A stretch of DNA of 64,000 nt from Sedimentitalea sp042687825 (GTDB taxonomy: Bacteria; Pseudomonadota; Alphaproteobacteria; Rhodobacterales; Rhodobacteraceae). Shown here one piece after another: positions 8,641-16,791 of the stretch. How positions within the stretch are numbered: position 1 is the stretch's first letter; each line of letters opens with the position of its first letter. The stretch spans positions 1 through 64,000 of the forward strand of contig NZ_JBHUQE010000012.1 of the NCBI RefSeq assembly GCF_042687825.1, written 5' to 3'. The translations under genes were made by a program, and so were the position numbers. The notes beneath the pieces were generated by a model. It was given only the letters and a program-made list of their open reading frames with translations. It searched no databases and was not told the origin of the DNA.

Positions 8641-9906
8641 ATGAAAGACATGGACAATATTCCCGCCTTGATGGCCGATATCGGCCAACGGGCCAAGGCC
8701 GCCAGCCAGGTGCTGGCCGAAGCCAGCGCCGAAGACAAGCACACCGCCCTGATCGGTGCCGCCGATACGGTCTGGGCACAGCGGGCCGACATCATCGCGG
8801 CCAATGACAAGGATATGGCCTATGGCCGGCAAAAGGGGCTGTCCGAGGCCATGATGGACCGGCTGCGTCTGGACGAGGACCGCATTCGCGGCATTGTCGA
8901 CGGGCTGCGCGCGGTGGCCGGACAGACCGACCCGGTGGGCGAGGTGATAAGCGAATGGGACATGCCGTCGGGGCTGCATATCAGCCGGGTGCGCACACCC
9001 TTGGGGGTGATCGGCGTGATCTATGAAAGCCGTCCCAATGTCACCGCCGATGCCGGTGCTCTGTGCCTGAAATCGGGCAATGCGGTGATCCTGCGCGGCG
9101 GGTCCGAAAGCTTTCATTCCTCGGCGGCGATCCACGCCTGCCTGGTCACGGGGCTGCGCGATGCCGGCCTGCCCGAGGACGCGATCCAACTGGTGCCGAC
9201 GCGCGACCGCGCGGCGGTATCGGAACTGATGACCATGACCGACACGGTGGACGTGATCGTGCCGCGCGGCGGCAAAGGGCTGGTCGGACTGGTGCAGCGC
9301 GAAGCCCGTGTGCCGGTCTTTGCCCATCTCGAAGGGATTGTTCACATCTATCTGGACAAGGCCGCCGATCCGCAAAAAGCGCTGGACGTGGTGCTGAACG
9401 CCAAGATGCGCCGCACCGGCATCTGTAGCGCCGCCGAATGCCTGCTGCTGCATCAGGACATCGCCCAGGGGCTTGGCCGGGACGTCATCGCCGCCCTGAT
9501 CGCCGCCGGGGTCGAGGTGCGCGCCGCCGGCCCTCTGGCCGATATTCCCGGCACCACGCCGGCGAAAGACGCGGATTGGGGCAAGGAATATCTGGACGCG
9601 ATCATCGCTGCCAAACCGGTGCCGGATATCGACGCGGCGATCGCCCATATCCGGCAATACGGTTCCGGTCATACCGATTGCATCATCACCGAGGATGACG
9701 CCGCCGCCGCGCGGTTCTTCGCCCGGCTGGACAGCGCCATCCTGATGCACAACGCCTCGACCCAGTTTGCAGATGGCGGCGAGTTCGGCATGGGTGCGGA
9801 AATCGGCATCGCCACCGGCAAGATGCATGCCCGCGGCCCGGTGGGCGCGGCGCAGCTGACCAGCTTTAAATACCTGGTGCGGGGCGACGGAACCGTTCGA
9901 CCCTAA
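8641..9906 (+). CDS. proA: Glutamate-5-semialdehyde dehydrogenase (gamma-glutamyl phosphate reductase)
   Basis: The 421-residue aldehyde dehydrogenase superfamily enzyme reduces glutamyl-5-phosphate with NADPH, the second step of proline synthesis. Visible features are GVIGVIYESRPNVTADA, the RGGKGLVGLV segment and the catalytic cysteine region MRRTGICSAAECLL. A second ATG at 8650 has a better spaced GAGG (nine bases) than 8641, where GAGG touches the start codon, so the true protein may be three residues shorter. The last four bases overlap the convergent chpT gene. Confidence 0.97.
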   Translation: MKDMDNIPALMADIGQRAKAASQVLAEASAEDKHTALIGAADTVWAQRADIIAANDKDMAYGRQKGLSEAMMDRLRLDEDRIRGIVDGLRAVAGQTDPVGEVISEWDMPSGLHISRVRTPLGVIGVIYESRPNVTADAGALCLKSGNAVILRGGSESFHSSAAIHACLVTGLRDAGLPEDAIQLVPTRDRAAVSELMTMTDTVDVIVPRGGKGLVGLVQREARVPVFAHLEGIVHIYLDKAADPQKALDVVLNAKMRRTGICSAAECLLLHQDIAQGLGRDVIAALIAAGVEVRAAGPLADIPGTTPAKDADWGKEYLDAIIAAKPVPDIDAAIAHIRQYGSGHTDCIITEDDAAAARFFARLDSAILMHNASTQFADGGEFGMGAEIGIATGKMHARGPVGAAQLTSFKYLVRGDGTVRP

Positions 9907-10499
9907 AACCGAATGCAGAATTGACCGGTCTGGCGGCTGATTTCGATCTTGCGGCCGAGATCCGCGGCCAGGGCGGGCAACAGCGCGAACTGAACCTGCG
10001 CCGAGGTGATCTCGGGCATTTCGTCGGGATGCGACAGGCCGTGCCACAATGCCTCATCCAGAACCAGCTTGTCCGCATGGCCGATGACGGTCCAGACGCC
10101 GTCCTCGGCCAGGACCCGGATCTGCCCGCCATAAGGCATGGCCGTCTCGCAGCATTGCAGCGCCAGAAAAGCCAGCCGCACCAGCGCGCGCGGCTGCGCA
10201 TCCAGCGGCGCCCATTGCACCGTGTGGCGACCGCCGCGATTGAGATCCTCAAGCACCGAGACAATCTCGGGACGACCCAGCAACTGTTCGCCGGCGGCGC
10301 CATAGGCAATGCGGAAAAAGCGGATGCGCGCTCCGGCATTGCCGACGCTGTCCGCGATCAGGTCCAGTTCCGGGCCCTGGATGCTGCCGGCAAGATCCAG
10401 CAGTTCCAGCCCGTTGGTGATGGCGCCGATCGGACTGATCAGATCGTGACAGATTCTGGACCCTATCAAGGCCGCCAGATTGATATTACTCTGTCCCAA
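9903..10499 (-). CDS. chpT: Histidine phosphotransferase ChpT
   Basis: The product is about 198 residues with a DHp-like helical hairpin (SRICHDLISPIGAITNGLEL, phosphoacceptor His about residue 18) and a degenerate ATPase-like C-terminal domain. In alphaproteobacteria ChpT passes phosphate from the hybrid kinase CckA to CtrA and CpdR, controlling cell cycle, motility and gene transfer agents. The frame is open to 10553, but the family start matches a TTG codon at 10499, preceded by GGAGG six bases upstream; an ATG in that gap (10505) is out of frame. It is divergent from the DUF3553 gene. Confidence 0.9.
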   Translation of the reverse strand: MGQSNINLAALIGSRICHDLISPIGAITNGLELLDLAGSIQGPELDLIADSVGNAGARIRFFRIAYGAAGEQLLGRPEIVSVLEDLNRGGRHTVQWAPLDAQPRALVRLAFLALQCCETAMPYGGQIRVLAEDGVWTVIGHADKLVLDEALWHGLSHPDEMPEITSAQVQFALLPALAADLGRKIEISRQTGQFCIRF

Positions 10500-10525
10500 G
10501 ACATTCCTCCGTTGCGGGCCCTGAC

Positions 10526-10708
10526 ATGACAGACCTGAACGCCATACTGGCACCCGGCATGCTTGTGCGCCATCCGCAATTCGACGATTGGGGCATCGGG
10601 CAGGTGCAATCCAATATCGGCGGCAAGATCACCGTGAATTTTCGCGAGCAGGGAAAGGTGGTCATTGATAGCGCCCGGATTGCATTGATTCCGGTCTTTG
10701 ATCCCTGA
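10526..10708 (+). CDS. DUF3553 small protein
   Basis: The 60-residue protein has the pattern GMLVRHPQFDDWGIGQVQS followed by GGKITVNFREQGKVVID, characteristic of DUF3553. This is a small beta-barrel (Tudor/SH3-like) domain that resembles the C-terminal RNA-polymerase-binding region of UvrD/PcrA helicases. No experimental function is known to me; an interaction role is inferred. Its start lies only 27 bp from the chpT start on the other strand, so the two share a very short divergent promoter region. Confidence 0.85.
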   Translation: MTDLNAILAPGMLVRHPQFDDWGIGQVQSNIGGKITVNFREQGKVVIDSARIALIPVFDP

Positions 10709-10714
10709 AACTGG

Positions 10715-10730
10715 TTTACGAAATGTTAAC
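10715..10730 (+). promoter_or_regulatory. Possible CtrA-type site upstream of olsB
   Basis: TTTA, seven bases, TTAAC matches the alphaproteobacterial CtrA consensus TTAA-N7-TTAAC with one mismatch, 93 bp before the olsB start. It is a single short match, so it is only suggestive. Confidence 0.3.
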
Positions 10731-10822
10731 ACCGCGCCGCGGGCTGCCTCCTCAGTTGCCACATGGCTGAGATCCGCGTTAAAGCAGCGCAACCGAAACG
10801 CCGCGCCGCAACTGGAGATTTC

Positions 10823-11587
10823 ATGCCCGCAACCGTCTCCGAATTCACTGTCAGACTGGCCGATACCCCGGCCGACCTGCGCGCCGCACAGGCGTTGCGC
10901 TATGACGTTTTTGTGCGCGAACTGGGTGGCGGCGGTCAGATGGTGGATCATGAGCAGGGACTGGAACAGGACCGGTTCGATCCGTTTTTCGATCATCTGC
11001 TGGTCAGTCATGTGCCCAGCGGCGCCGTGGTCGGGGTCTATCGCCTGCTGCGCGCCGATCAGGCGGCGCGCGCCGGCCAGTTCTATTCCGAGGACGAATA
11101 CGACCTGAGCGTTCTGAAATCCGGTGGCCGCAAGCTGCTGGAACTGGGACGGTCCTGCCTGCACCGGGATTTTCGCGGCGGCATGGCCATGTATCACCTG
11201 TGGAACGGTCTGTCCGACTATGTTCGCGATCACGACATCGAAATCCTGTTCGGTGTCGCCAGTTTCCACGGCACCGATATCGAGGCTCTGGCGCAGCCGC
11301 TGTCGATGCTGCACCACGCGCATCGGGCTCCGCCCGACCTGCGGGTGCGCGCCCAGCCCGGGCATTTCGTGTCGATGGACCTGGTGCCCGACGACCGGTT
11401 GGACCGCCGCGAAGCTCTGCTGAAGACGCCGGCGCTGATCAAGGCCTATCTGCGACTGGGTGGCTATGTGGGCGAGGGCGCTTTCGTCGATCACGCGTTC
11501 AATACCACCGATGTCTGCCTGGTTCTGGACACCGCGCGCATGAATGAACGCCAGCGCCGGCTTTATACCGAGCGTCACGCCGGATGA
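10823..11587 (+). CDS. olsB: L-ornithine N-alpha-acyltransferase
   Basis: The 254-residue GNAT-like acyltransferase transfers a 3-hydroxyacyl group from acyl-ACP to ornithine, giving lyso-ornithine lipid. Family marks are LRYDVFVRELGGGG near the N-terminus and LLELGRSCLHRDFRGG in the middle, then LDTARMNERQRRLY at the end. An ATG at 10763 would add 20 residues; ATG 10823 has GGAG at proper spacing and gives the normal N-terminus. The final ATGA is shared with olsA, so both steps of ornithine-lipid synthesis are translationally coupled. Confidence 0.92.
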   Translation: MPATVSEFTVRLADTPADLRAAQALRYDVFVRELGGGGQMVDHEQGLEQDRFDPFFDHLLVSHVPSGAVVGVYRLLRADQAARAGQFYSEDEYDLSVLKSGGRKLLELGRSCLHRDFRGGMAMYHLWNGLSDYVRDHDIEILFGVASFHGTDIEALAQPLSMLHHAHRAPPDLRVRAQPGHFVSMDLVPDDRLDRREALLKTPALIKAYLRLGGYVGEGAFVDHAFNTTDVCLVLDTARMNERQRRLYTERHAG

Positions 11588-12426
11588 GCCGGACCTGGGA
11601 CAGCAGGCAGGTGCCCGAGACATGTGCCATCGGCGCGATGGGCTGGCTGCGTGTTGTGCTGCGCGGCCTGCCCTTGGGGGGGCTGGTGTTCGGCTGCCTG
11701 GCGCTGTTGCTGCTGGTCCGGCTGATCGAACGCCCGCTATTCGGTCTGCGCCGGCCGCTGACGCCGCATATCACGCAATTCGTCTGTCGCAACGCCTTTC
11801 GCATTCTGGGCATGGGCTTTGCCACGTCGGGCAGCCTGATGACGGCCCCCGGAGCGGTGGTGGCGAATCACGCCTCGTGGCTGGACATCTTTGCGCTGAA
11901 CGCGCGCAAGCGGATCTATTTCGTGTCCAAGTCCGAAGTCGCCGGCTGGCCCGGCATCGGTTGGCTGGCGCGGGCCACCGGCACGGTCTTCATCGAGCGC
12001 AACCCGGCACGGGCGCGCGAACAGACCGACCTGTTCGAGCAACGCCTGCTTGCCGGACACAAGCTGTTGTTCTTTCCCGAAGGCACCTCGACCGACGGGT
12101 TGCGGGTGCTGCCGTTCAAGACCACGCTGTTCGCGGCATTCTTTACCGATCATCTGCGCGAGATGATGCATGTACAGCCGGTCAGTGTGATCTATCACGC
12201 CCCGCCCGGCCAGGACGACCGGTTCTATGGCTGGTGGGGCGAAATGGAATTTGGCGAACACCTGCTCAAGACGCTGGCGGTGGCGCGCCAGGGCTCGGTC
12301 GAACTGATCTATCACCCGCCGGTCCGGGTCGCGGATTTCCCCAATCGCAAGGCGCTGGCCGCGCATTGCGAAACCGTCGTGCGTCAGGGCCATGCCGGAC
12401 GATTGAATTTGTCCGCCCAGAGCTGA
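11584..12426 (+). CDS. olsA: Lyso-ornithine lipid O-acyltransferase
   Basis: The 280-residue PlsC-type acyltransferase has an N-terminal membrane segment (about residues 20-45, GLPLGGLVFGCLALLLLV). The catalytic motif is NHASWLDIF near residue 98 and the substrate motif FPEGTSTDG near residue 165. It adds the second fatty acyl chain to lyso-ornithine lipid at the inner membrane. The four-base overlap with olsB supports this assignment over a phosphatidic-acid role, although the PlsC fold alone would not separate the two. Confidence 0.9.
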   Translation: MSRTWDSRQVPETCAIGAMGWLRVVLRGLPLGGLVFGCLALLLLVRLIERPLFGLRRPLTPHITQFVCRNAFRILGMGFATSGSLMTAPGAVVANHASWLDIFALNARKRIYFVSKSEVAGWPGIGWLARATGTVFIERNPARAREQTDLFEQRLLAGHKLLFFPEGTSTDGLRVLPFKTTLFAAFFTDHLREMMHVQPVSVIYHAPPGQDDRFYGWWGEMEFGEHLLKTLAVARQGSVELIYHPPVRVADFPNRKALAAHCETVVRQGHAGRLNLSAQS

Positions 12427-12456
12427 TCGCCGCGCCGATGCCGGGCGGATTGCGCC

Positions 12457-12485
12457 TTGCACCGGCATCGGACTTGCCTTATACG
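12457..12485 (+). promoter_or_regulatory. Predicted sigma-70 promoter of rpsB-tsf
   Basis: TTGCAC (12457-12462), 17 bases, TATACG (12480-12485). Transcription would start near 12492. Confidence 0.7.
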
Positions 12486-12491
12486 CGCGCC

Positions 12492-12603
12492 ATTCAAACC
12501 CGCAGGCGGGGTTGGGCCGATGGGGGAGACATCCCCAAAGGTCCGCCGGTTGGCGCATCCGCGTCGAGACCCCCGCCGAGGATCAAACCGGAAAGGAATA
12601 GGC
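12492..12603 (+). promoter_or_regulatory. rpsB 5' leader, possible S2 autoregulatory element
   Basis: The roughly 110-nt leader between the predicted start of transcription and the rpsB ATG can form hairpins (AACCCG/CGGGGTT near 12497-12513; TGGGG/CCCCA at 12521-12537). rpsB leaders in other bacteria bind S2 for feedback control; the same here is inference from position and structure only. Confidence 0.4.
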
Positions 12604-13482
12604 ATGGCTCTTCCCGAGTTCACCATGCGCCAGCTGCTGGAAGCAGGCGTTCACTTTGGTCACCAGACACAGCGTTGGAACCCGCGCATGTCGCCGTTCA
12701 TCTATGGCGCGCGCAACGGCATCCACATCATGGATCTGACCCAGACCGTCCCGATGCTGGACCAGGCGCTGCAGGCCATCCGCGATACCGTCGCCAAGGG
12801 CGGCCGCATCCTGTTCGTCGGCACCAAGCGTCAGGCCAGTCAGCCGATCGCCGATGCCGCGGAGAAATCGGCGCAGTATTACATGAACCACCGCTGGCTG
12901 GGGGGTACGCTGACCAACTGGCAGACCGTGTCCAAATCGATTCAGCGACTCAAGCAGATCGACGAGCAGATGGAAGGCGGTTTCGCCGGGCTGACCAAAA
13001 AGGAACGCCTGGGCATGGAACGCGACCAGAGCAAGCTGCAGGCCAGCCTGGGCGGGATCCGCGAAATGGGCGGCACACCGGATCTGCTGTTCGTGATCGA
13101 CGTCAAGAAAGAGGCGCTGGCCATTGCCGAAGCCAACAAGCTGGGCATCCCGGTCGTTGCCGTCGTCGATACCAACTGCTCGCCCGATGGCGTCGACTAC
13201 ATCATCCCCGGCAATGATGACGCGGCCCGCGCCATCGCGCTTTATTGCGACCTCGCCTCCCGCGCGGCGCTGGACGGCATGTCGGCCCAGCTGGGCGCGG
13301 CCGGTGTCGATATCGGCGCCATGGAAGAGGCCCCGGCCGAAGAGGCCCTCGCCGAAGAAAGCACCGGCGTGGAAACTGGCAACGTCTCGACCGAGACCGC
13401 TTCCAATGACGCGATGTCCAAGGACGCACCGATGGACATCGAATCCACCGCCAAGACACTCGAAAAAGCCTCCAAGGGCTGA
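12604..13482 (+). CDS. rpsB: 30S ribosomal protein S2
   Basis: The 292-residue product starts MALPEFTMRQLLEAGVHFGH and carries the family segments QRWNPRMSPFIYGARNGIHI and HRWLGGTLTNWQTV. S2 is a late-assembling small-subunit protein at the 30S head-body junction. The C-terminal 55 or so residues form an acidic, low-complexity extension (EEAPAEEALAEE) longer than in Escherichia coli but common in this order. GGAAAGGAA precedes the start. It is followed by tsf, the classic gene pair. Confidence 0.98.
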   Translation: MALPEFTMRQLLEAGVHFGHQTQRWNPRMSPFIYGARNGIHIMDLTQTVPMLDQALQAIRDTVAKGGRILFVGTKRQASQPIADAAEKSAQYYMNHRWLGGTLTNWQTVSKSIQRLKQIDEQMEGGFAGLTKKERLGMERDQSKLQASLGGIREMGGTPDLLFVIDVKKEALAIAEANKLGIPVVAVVDTNCSPDGVDYIIPGNDDAARAIALYCDLASRAALDGMSAQLGAAGVDIGAMEEAPAEEALAEESTGVETGNVSTETASNDAMSKDAPMDIESTAKTLEKASKG

Positions 13483-13505
13483 TCCGACGTCATCGCACTG
13501 ACACG

Positions 13506-13528
13506 CGCGGCAGGGTCTTCCTGCCGCG
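13506..13528 (+). promoter_or_regulatory. Hairpin between rpsB and tsf
   Basis: A perfect 9-bp stem (CGCGGCAGG with CCTGCCGCG) and a 5-nt loop, with no immediate T-run. It probably attenuates or stabilises the rpsB-tsf transcript rather than ending it. Confidence 0.5.
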
Positions 13529-13559
13529 ACACACCGCATTTTTCTAGGAGACCCGACAG

Positions 13560-14435
13560 ATGGCAATCACAGCATCTATGGTGAAGGAACTTCGCGACAC
13601 CACTGGCGCAGGCATGATGGACGCTAAGAAGGCGCTGACCGAAACCGATGGCGACATGGACGCCGCCGTGGATTGGCTGCGCACCAAGGGCCTGGCCAAA
13701 GCGGCCAAGAAATCCGGCCGGGTCGCGGCCGAGGGTCTGGTGGCCGTCGTCGTCGAAGGCGGCAAGGGCGTCGCTGTCGAGGTCAACTCGGAAACCGATT
13801 TTGTCGGCAAGAATGCCGAATTCCAGGAAATGGTCAGCGGCATCGCCCGCGCCGCTCTGGGCGTGTCCGATGTCGAGGCGCTGAAGGCCGCCGACATGGG
13901 CGGCAAATCGGTTGCCGATGTCATCACCGACAAGATCGCCACCATTGGCGAGAACATGTCGGTGCGCCGCATGTCCGGCATCGAGGGCGAAAAGGTAGTG
14001 TCTTATGTGCACAACGCCGCCGCGCCCGGCATGGGCAAGATCGGTGTTCTGGTCGCCATGACCGGCGGCGACGAGGCGTTTGGCAAGCAGGTTGCCATGC
14101 ATATCGCCGCCACCAACCCGGCCGCCCTCAACGAGGACCAACTGGACCCGGAAGTGGTCGAAAAGGAAAAATCCGTGCAGATGGACATTGCCCGCGAAAG
14201 CGGCAAGCCCGAAGCGGTGATCGAAAAGATGATCGTCGGCCGGATGAAGAAGTTCATGGCCGAAGTTACCTTGCTGAACCAGCAATTCGTCGTGAACCCC
14301 GATCTGACCGTAGGGGCCGCAGCAACCGAGGCCGGCGCCACCGTGACCGGGTTCGTGCGTCTTGAAGTCGGCGAAGGCATCGAGAAGAAGGAAGAGGATT
14401 TCGCCGCCGAAGTGGCCAAGGCCGCTCAGGGCTGA
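13560..14435 (+). CDS. tsf: Elongation factor Ts
   Basis: The 291-residue product is the guanine nucleotide exchange factor of EF-Tu. The N-terminal UBA-like domain (MVKELRDTTGAGMMDAKKAL) and the TDFV motif (NSETDFVGKNAEFQ) that contacts EF-Tu are intact, as is the C-terminal coiled-coil region. AGGAG lies upstream of the ATG. A strong terminator follows 22 bp after the stop. Confidence 0.98.
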   Translation: MAITASMVKELRDTTGAGMMDAKKALTETDGDMDAAVDWLRTKGLAKAAKKSGRVAAEGLVAVVVEGGKGVAVEVNSETDFVGKNAEFQEMVSGIARAALGVSDVEALKAADMGGKSVADVITDKIATIGENMSVRRMSGIEGEKVVSYVHNAAAPGMGKIGVLVAMTGGDEAFGKQVAMHIAATNPAALNEDQLDPEVVEKEKSVQMDIARESGKPEAVIEKMIVGRMKKFMAEVTLLNQQFVVNPDLTVGAAATEAGATVTGFVRLEVGEGIEKKEEDFAAEVAKAAQG

Positions 14436-14457
14436 TCTGCCTTTCATCATTCCGAAT

Positions 14458-14492
14458 GCCCGCCTGACGCGACCTGTCAGGCGGGCTTTTTT
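14458..14492 (+). terminator. Intrinsic terminator after tsf
   Basis: A perfect 11-bp stem (14458-14468 with 14476-14486), 7-nt loop and six T residues. Confidence 0.93.
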
Positions 14493-15008
14493 GTGCCTGC
14501 GCCGGTGTTTGACCAAGCGAGCATTCCCGGTTCGACCCATAGAAACCAGAATTGGGTTGCGATTGAAGGACCACGCGCCAAAACGCGAGCACGGGATCCC
14601 TGGCGTCCGGTCGCGAGCGCCGGAAAAACACGATCCGCCGCGATTCGGGTCGGTCGTTTGCGCTTTCAGTGACCGAGGCTGATCGGGGCGTTTCCGGCCC
14701 TTGCCCAAGAAAACACGGAGCCGCGACAAATGCGCGGCTCCGGCCCGTTTGGAGGTCCCGATCTAATGGGGATGGAAAGGGACCCTTTTCGGATTCCGGC
14801 TCGTAACGTGGACCAATACACGCCAGAGCCGGACAGGTCAGAGAGCCCTGAAATGGCAGGGTTCATTTCCCGATGTTCCCAGGCTAAAGCCACCACTCAC
14901 GGAACACTTGCACTTTGCGATTTAAAGCGCGTTTGTGAAAGTAATGTATTCCTTACCCGAGGTAAACGAAACTTTTTTGCGCGACCGATCCGACGCCGGA
15001 CAACGCGA
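14493..15008. other. Gene-free interval between tsf and the LuxR-type gene
   Basis: No convincing gene is seen. There is a 9-bp hairpin at 14717-14741 (GGAGCCGCG with CGCGGCTCC) followed on the minus strand by GTGTTTTCTT, a possible weak terminator for the leftward luxR-type gene. The last 110 bases are more AT-rich. The reading frames across it lack recognisable motifs or ribosome binding sites. Confidence 0.5.
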
Positions 15009-15764
15009 TCAGGTCTCCATCACGAACATCTGGTTGTGCAGCGCCGCCTTGAGAACCGCCTGTGCCGTGGTTTCCACCGCCAGAGACTCTCGGGCCAGAC
15101 GCAGATGCTTTTCCACCGTTGCCGGCGTTAGCCCCATCAGGATGGCGATGTCCTGGGTGGTCTTGCCGTCACCCACCCATTCCAGGGCTTCGCGCTGTCG
15201 TTTGGTCAAGCCGCGATTTGGCGGGTTGTAGGGCAGGCTGAGGATGCGCAGATGCGCGACATTGTTCATCAGGTGGATGTCACGGCCATGCTCGGCCCAG
15301 ACCTTTTCAACATCGTCCTGTGACATGCCCACCTTGGCGGCCAGAGAAATCGCGCCTTTCGAGCGCGGCGAGACAGATTTGAAGCTGATCGTATAGCCAG
15401 CGGTCACCTTCATCTTGAGGTTGAATTCGACCACCTTGATCTCTTCTTCGGTCAGTGACCCCAAGTCGAAATTCTCGTAGGTCCGGCGCCAACTGCCAGC
15501 GCCTTCATGTTCCAGCGCCCATCGCAGCATGGGCGCATGGAAATACAACCCGTTATGCAGAAACCCCTGAATATATTCGGCGCAGTGATTGCTGAGAATG
15601 GTGAAATCCTCGGGGTCGCCCAGCGAGGTGCGCGTGCGATAGCGGGTGAAGCCATAGATCAGCCGGTCAAAGCCATAGCTTTTCATCTGAGCGGTATGAA
15701 CCGGCCACAGCTCTTCCAGGCTTTGAGCGTTGGTGACCAGGTGAAGATACTCGCGCAGATCCAT
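15009..15764 (-). CDS. LuxR-family regulator with autoinducer-binding-type domain
   Basis: The 251-residue product has an N-terminal autoinducer-binding-like domain (about residues 15-165) and a C-terminal LuxR helix-turn-helix (NRGLTKRQREALEWVGDGKTTQDIA, with PATVEKHLRLARESL as recognition helix). No luxI-type synthase is in the window, so this is a solo regulator here. The segment that holds the Asp-Pro pair in acyl-homoserine-lactone receptors reads YFHAPMLRW, so the key aspartate seems absent and another ligand is possible. It lies five bases after aroQ on the same strand and may be co-transcribed with it. Confidence 0.88.
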   Translation of the reverse strand: MDLREYLHLVTNAQSLEELWPVHTAQMKSYGFDRLIYGFTRYRTRTSLGDPEDFTILSNHCAEYIQGFLHNGLYFHAPMLRWALEHEGAGSWRRTYENFDLGSLTEEEIKVVEFNLKMKVTAGYTISFKSVSPRSKGAISLAAKVGMSQDDVEKVWAEHGRDIHLMNNVAHLRILSLPYNPPNRGLTKRQREALEWVGDGKTTQDIAILMGLTPATVEKHLRLARESLAVETTAQAVLKAALHNQMFVMET

Positions 15765-15769
15765 ACCTT

Positions 15770-16210
15770 TCAGCTCCCTTCGAGATGCGCCTTGAGCGCG
15801 TCAAGTGCCAGAATATAACCTTGTGCACCAAAACCGCAAATCTGCCCTAATGCAACCTTGGCAAGAAATGACCGATGCCGAAAGGGTTCGCGGGCATGGA
15901 TGTTGGACAGGTGCACCTCGACCGTGGGCAGATCGACCGATGCGACCGCATCCATCAGCGCGATCGAGGTGTGCGTATACGCCCCGGCGTTGATGACGAT
16001 GCCGTTCTGCGCACCCTTTGATCCGTGGATCGCGTCGACCAGTGCGCCCTCGTGATTGGACTGCAGGCAGGTGACGGCCAGGCCCAGTTTTTCCCCATGG
16101 GCGCGGCAGGTTTCCTCGACCATCGCCAGTGTGGTGGCGCCATAGACCTCGGGCTGGCGGGTGCCCAGCAGGTTCAGGTTGGGACCGTTCAGGACCAGAA
16201 TTCGGTTCAT
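15770..16210 (-). CDS. aroQ: Type II 3-dehydroquinate dehydratase
   Basis: The 146-residue dodecameric-type dehydroquinase converts 3-dehydroquinate to 3-dehydroshikimate in aromatic amino acid synthesis. Active-site segments are all visible: NGPNLNLLGTRQPEVYG, SNHEGALVDAIH, NAGAYTHTS and EVHLSNIHAREPFRHRS. The frame is open from 16234, but the family start MNRILVLNGPNLN is at 16210. Length is normal. The luxR-type gene follows immediately. Confidence 0.96.
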   Translation of the reverse strand: MNRILVLNGPNLNLLGTRQPEVYGATTLAMVEETCRAHGEKLGLAVTCLQSNHEGALVDAIHGSKGAQNGIVINAGAYTHTSIALMDAVASVDLPTVEVHLSNIHAREPFRHRSFLAKVALGQICGFGAQGYILALDALKAHLEGS

Positions 16211-16301
16211 CGCAATGCATCCTTTCGTATCCACCGCTCATACGCATGATATCCCGCGACTGTCCAGTTCGCCACGGATCCGCCGTTCCGGACAGCGAGC
16301 G

Positions 16302-16775
16302 TCACGGGGCGGAAAATACCCCCAAACCCAGCCATTGCGCCCGCAAGGCCGGGCTGGGACAATCCTGAATCTCGACAGTCAGGCCGTATTCCCGCAACAG
16401 CTCCGTGTCGCCGCTGCGCCGAATTCGGTCCAGAACGAACCGCCCGCGCAGCCGCGCCCCGGCTGGCACCGGCGTCACAAAGCGCACGCGGTTGAACCCG
16501 TAGTTGATCCCCATGACCTCGCCGGGCTGCGGGGGCAGGCAATCCTGTGCAAACCGGCTGGCCAGCGACAGGCTCAGAAAGCCATGCGCGATGGTGCCGC
16601 CGAACGGCGCCTCGGCCGCGGCGCGCTCTGGGTCAGTGTGGATCCACTGGTTGTCGCGGGTGACCTGCGCAAAGGCGTCGATCATCGGCTGATCCACCGT
16701 GATCCATTCCGATACGCCGATTTCGGTGCCCAGTTGCGCCCTGGCCTGATCCAGCGCCCGGTCTATGGCGGCCAT
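16302..16775 (-). CDS. MaoC-like (R)-specific hydratase family protein
   Basis: The 157-residue hot-dog-fold protein has the hydratase motif WIHTDPERAAAEAPFGGTIAHGFLSL, in which the Asp and His-containing HTDP and the GTIAHG segment form the active site of NodN/MaoC-type enoyl-CoA hydratases. The probable reaction is hydration of a trans-2-enoyl-CoA or a similar acyl-CoA step. It sits 16 bp downstream of a medium-chain reductase on the same strand, inside a block of acyl-CoA genes. The substrate cannot be deduced from sequence. Confidence 0.85.
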   Translation of the reverse strand: MAAIDRALDQARAQLGTEIGVSEWITVDQPMIDAFAQVTRDNQWIHTDPERAAAEAPFGGTIAHGFLSLSLASRFAQDCLPPQPGEVMGINYGFNRVRFVTPVPAGARLRGRFVLDRIRRSGDTELLREYGLTVEIQDCPSPALRAQWLGLGVFSAP

Positions 16776-16791
16776 CGCCGTTCCCCTTGCC

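Noticed and set aside
14717..14741. A 9-bp hairpin as a second terminator for tsf.
   Set aside because: On the plus strand it is followed by GGCCCG, not T residues; at best it acts weakly on the minus strand, 270 bp after the luxR-type gene.
14730..15131. A 133-codon frame in and beyond the tsf-luxR interval.
   Set aside because: It runs into the luxR-type gene antisense, has no recognisable motif and no Shine-Dalgarno sequence.
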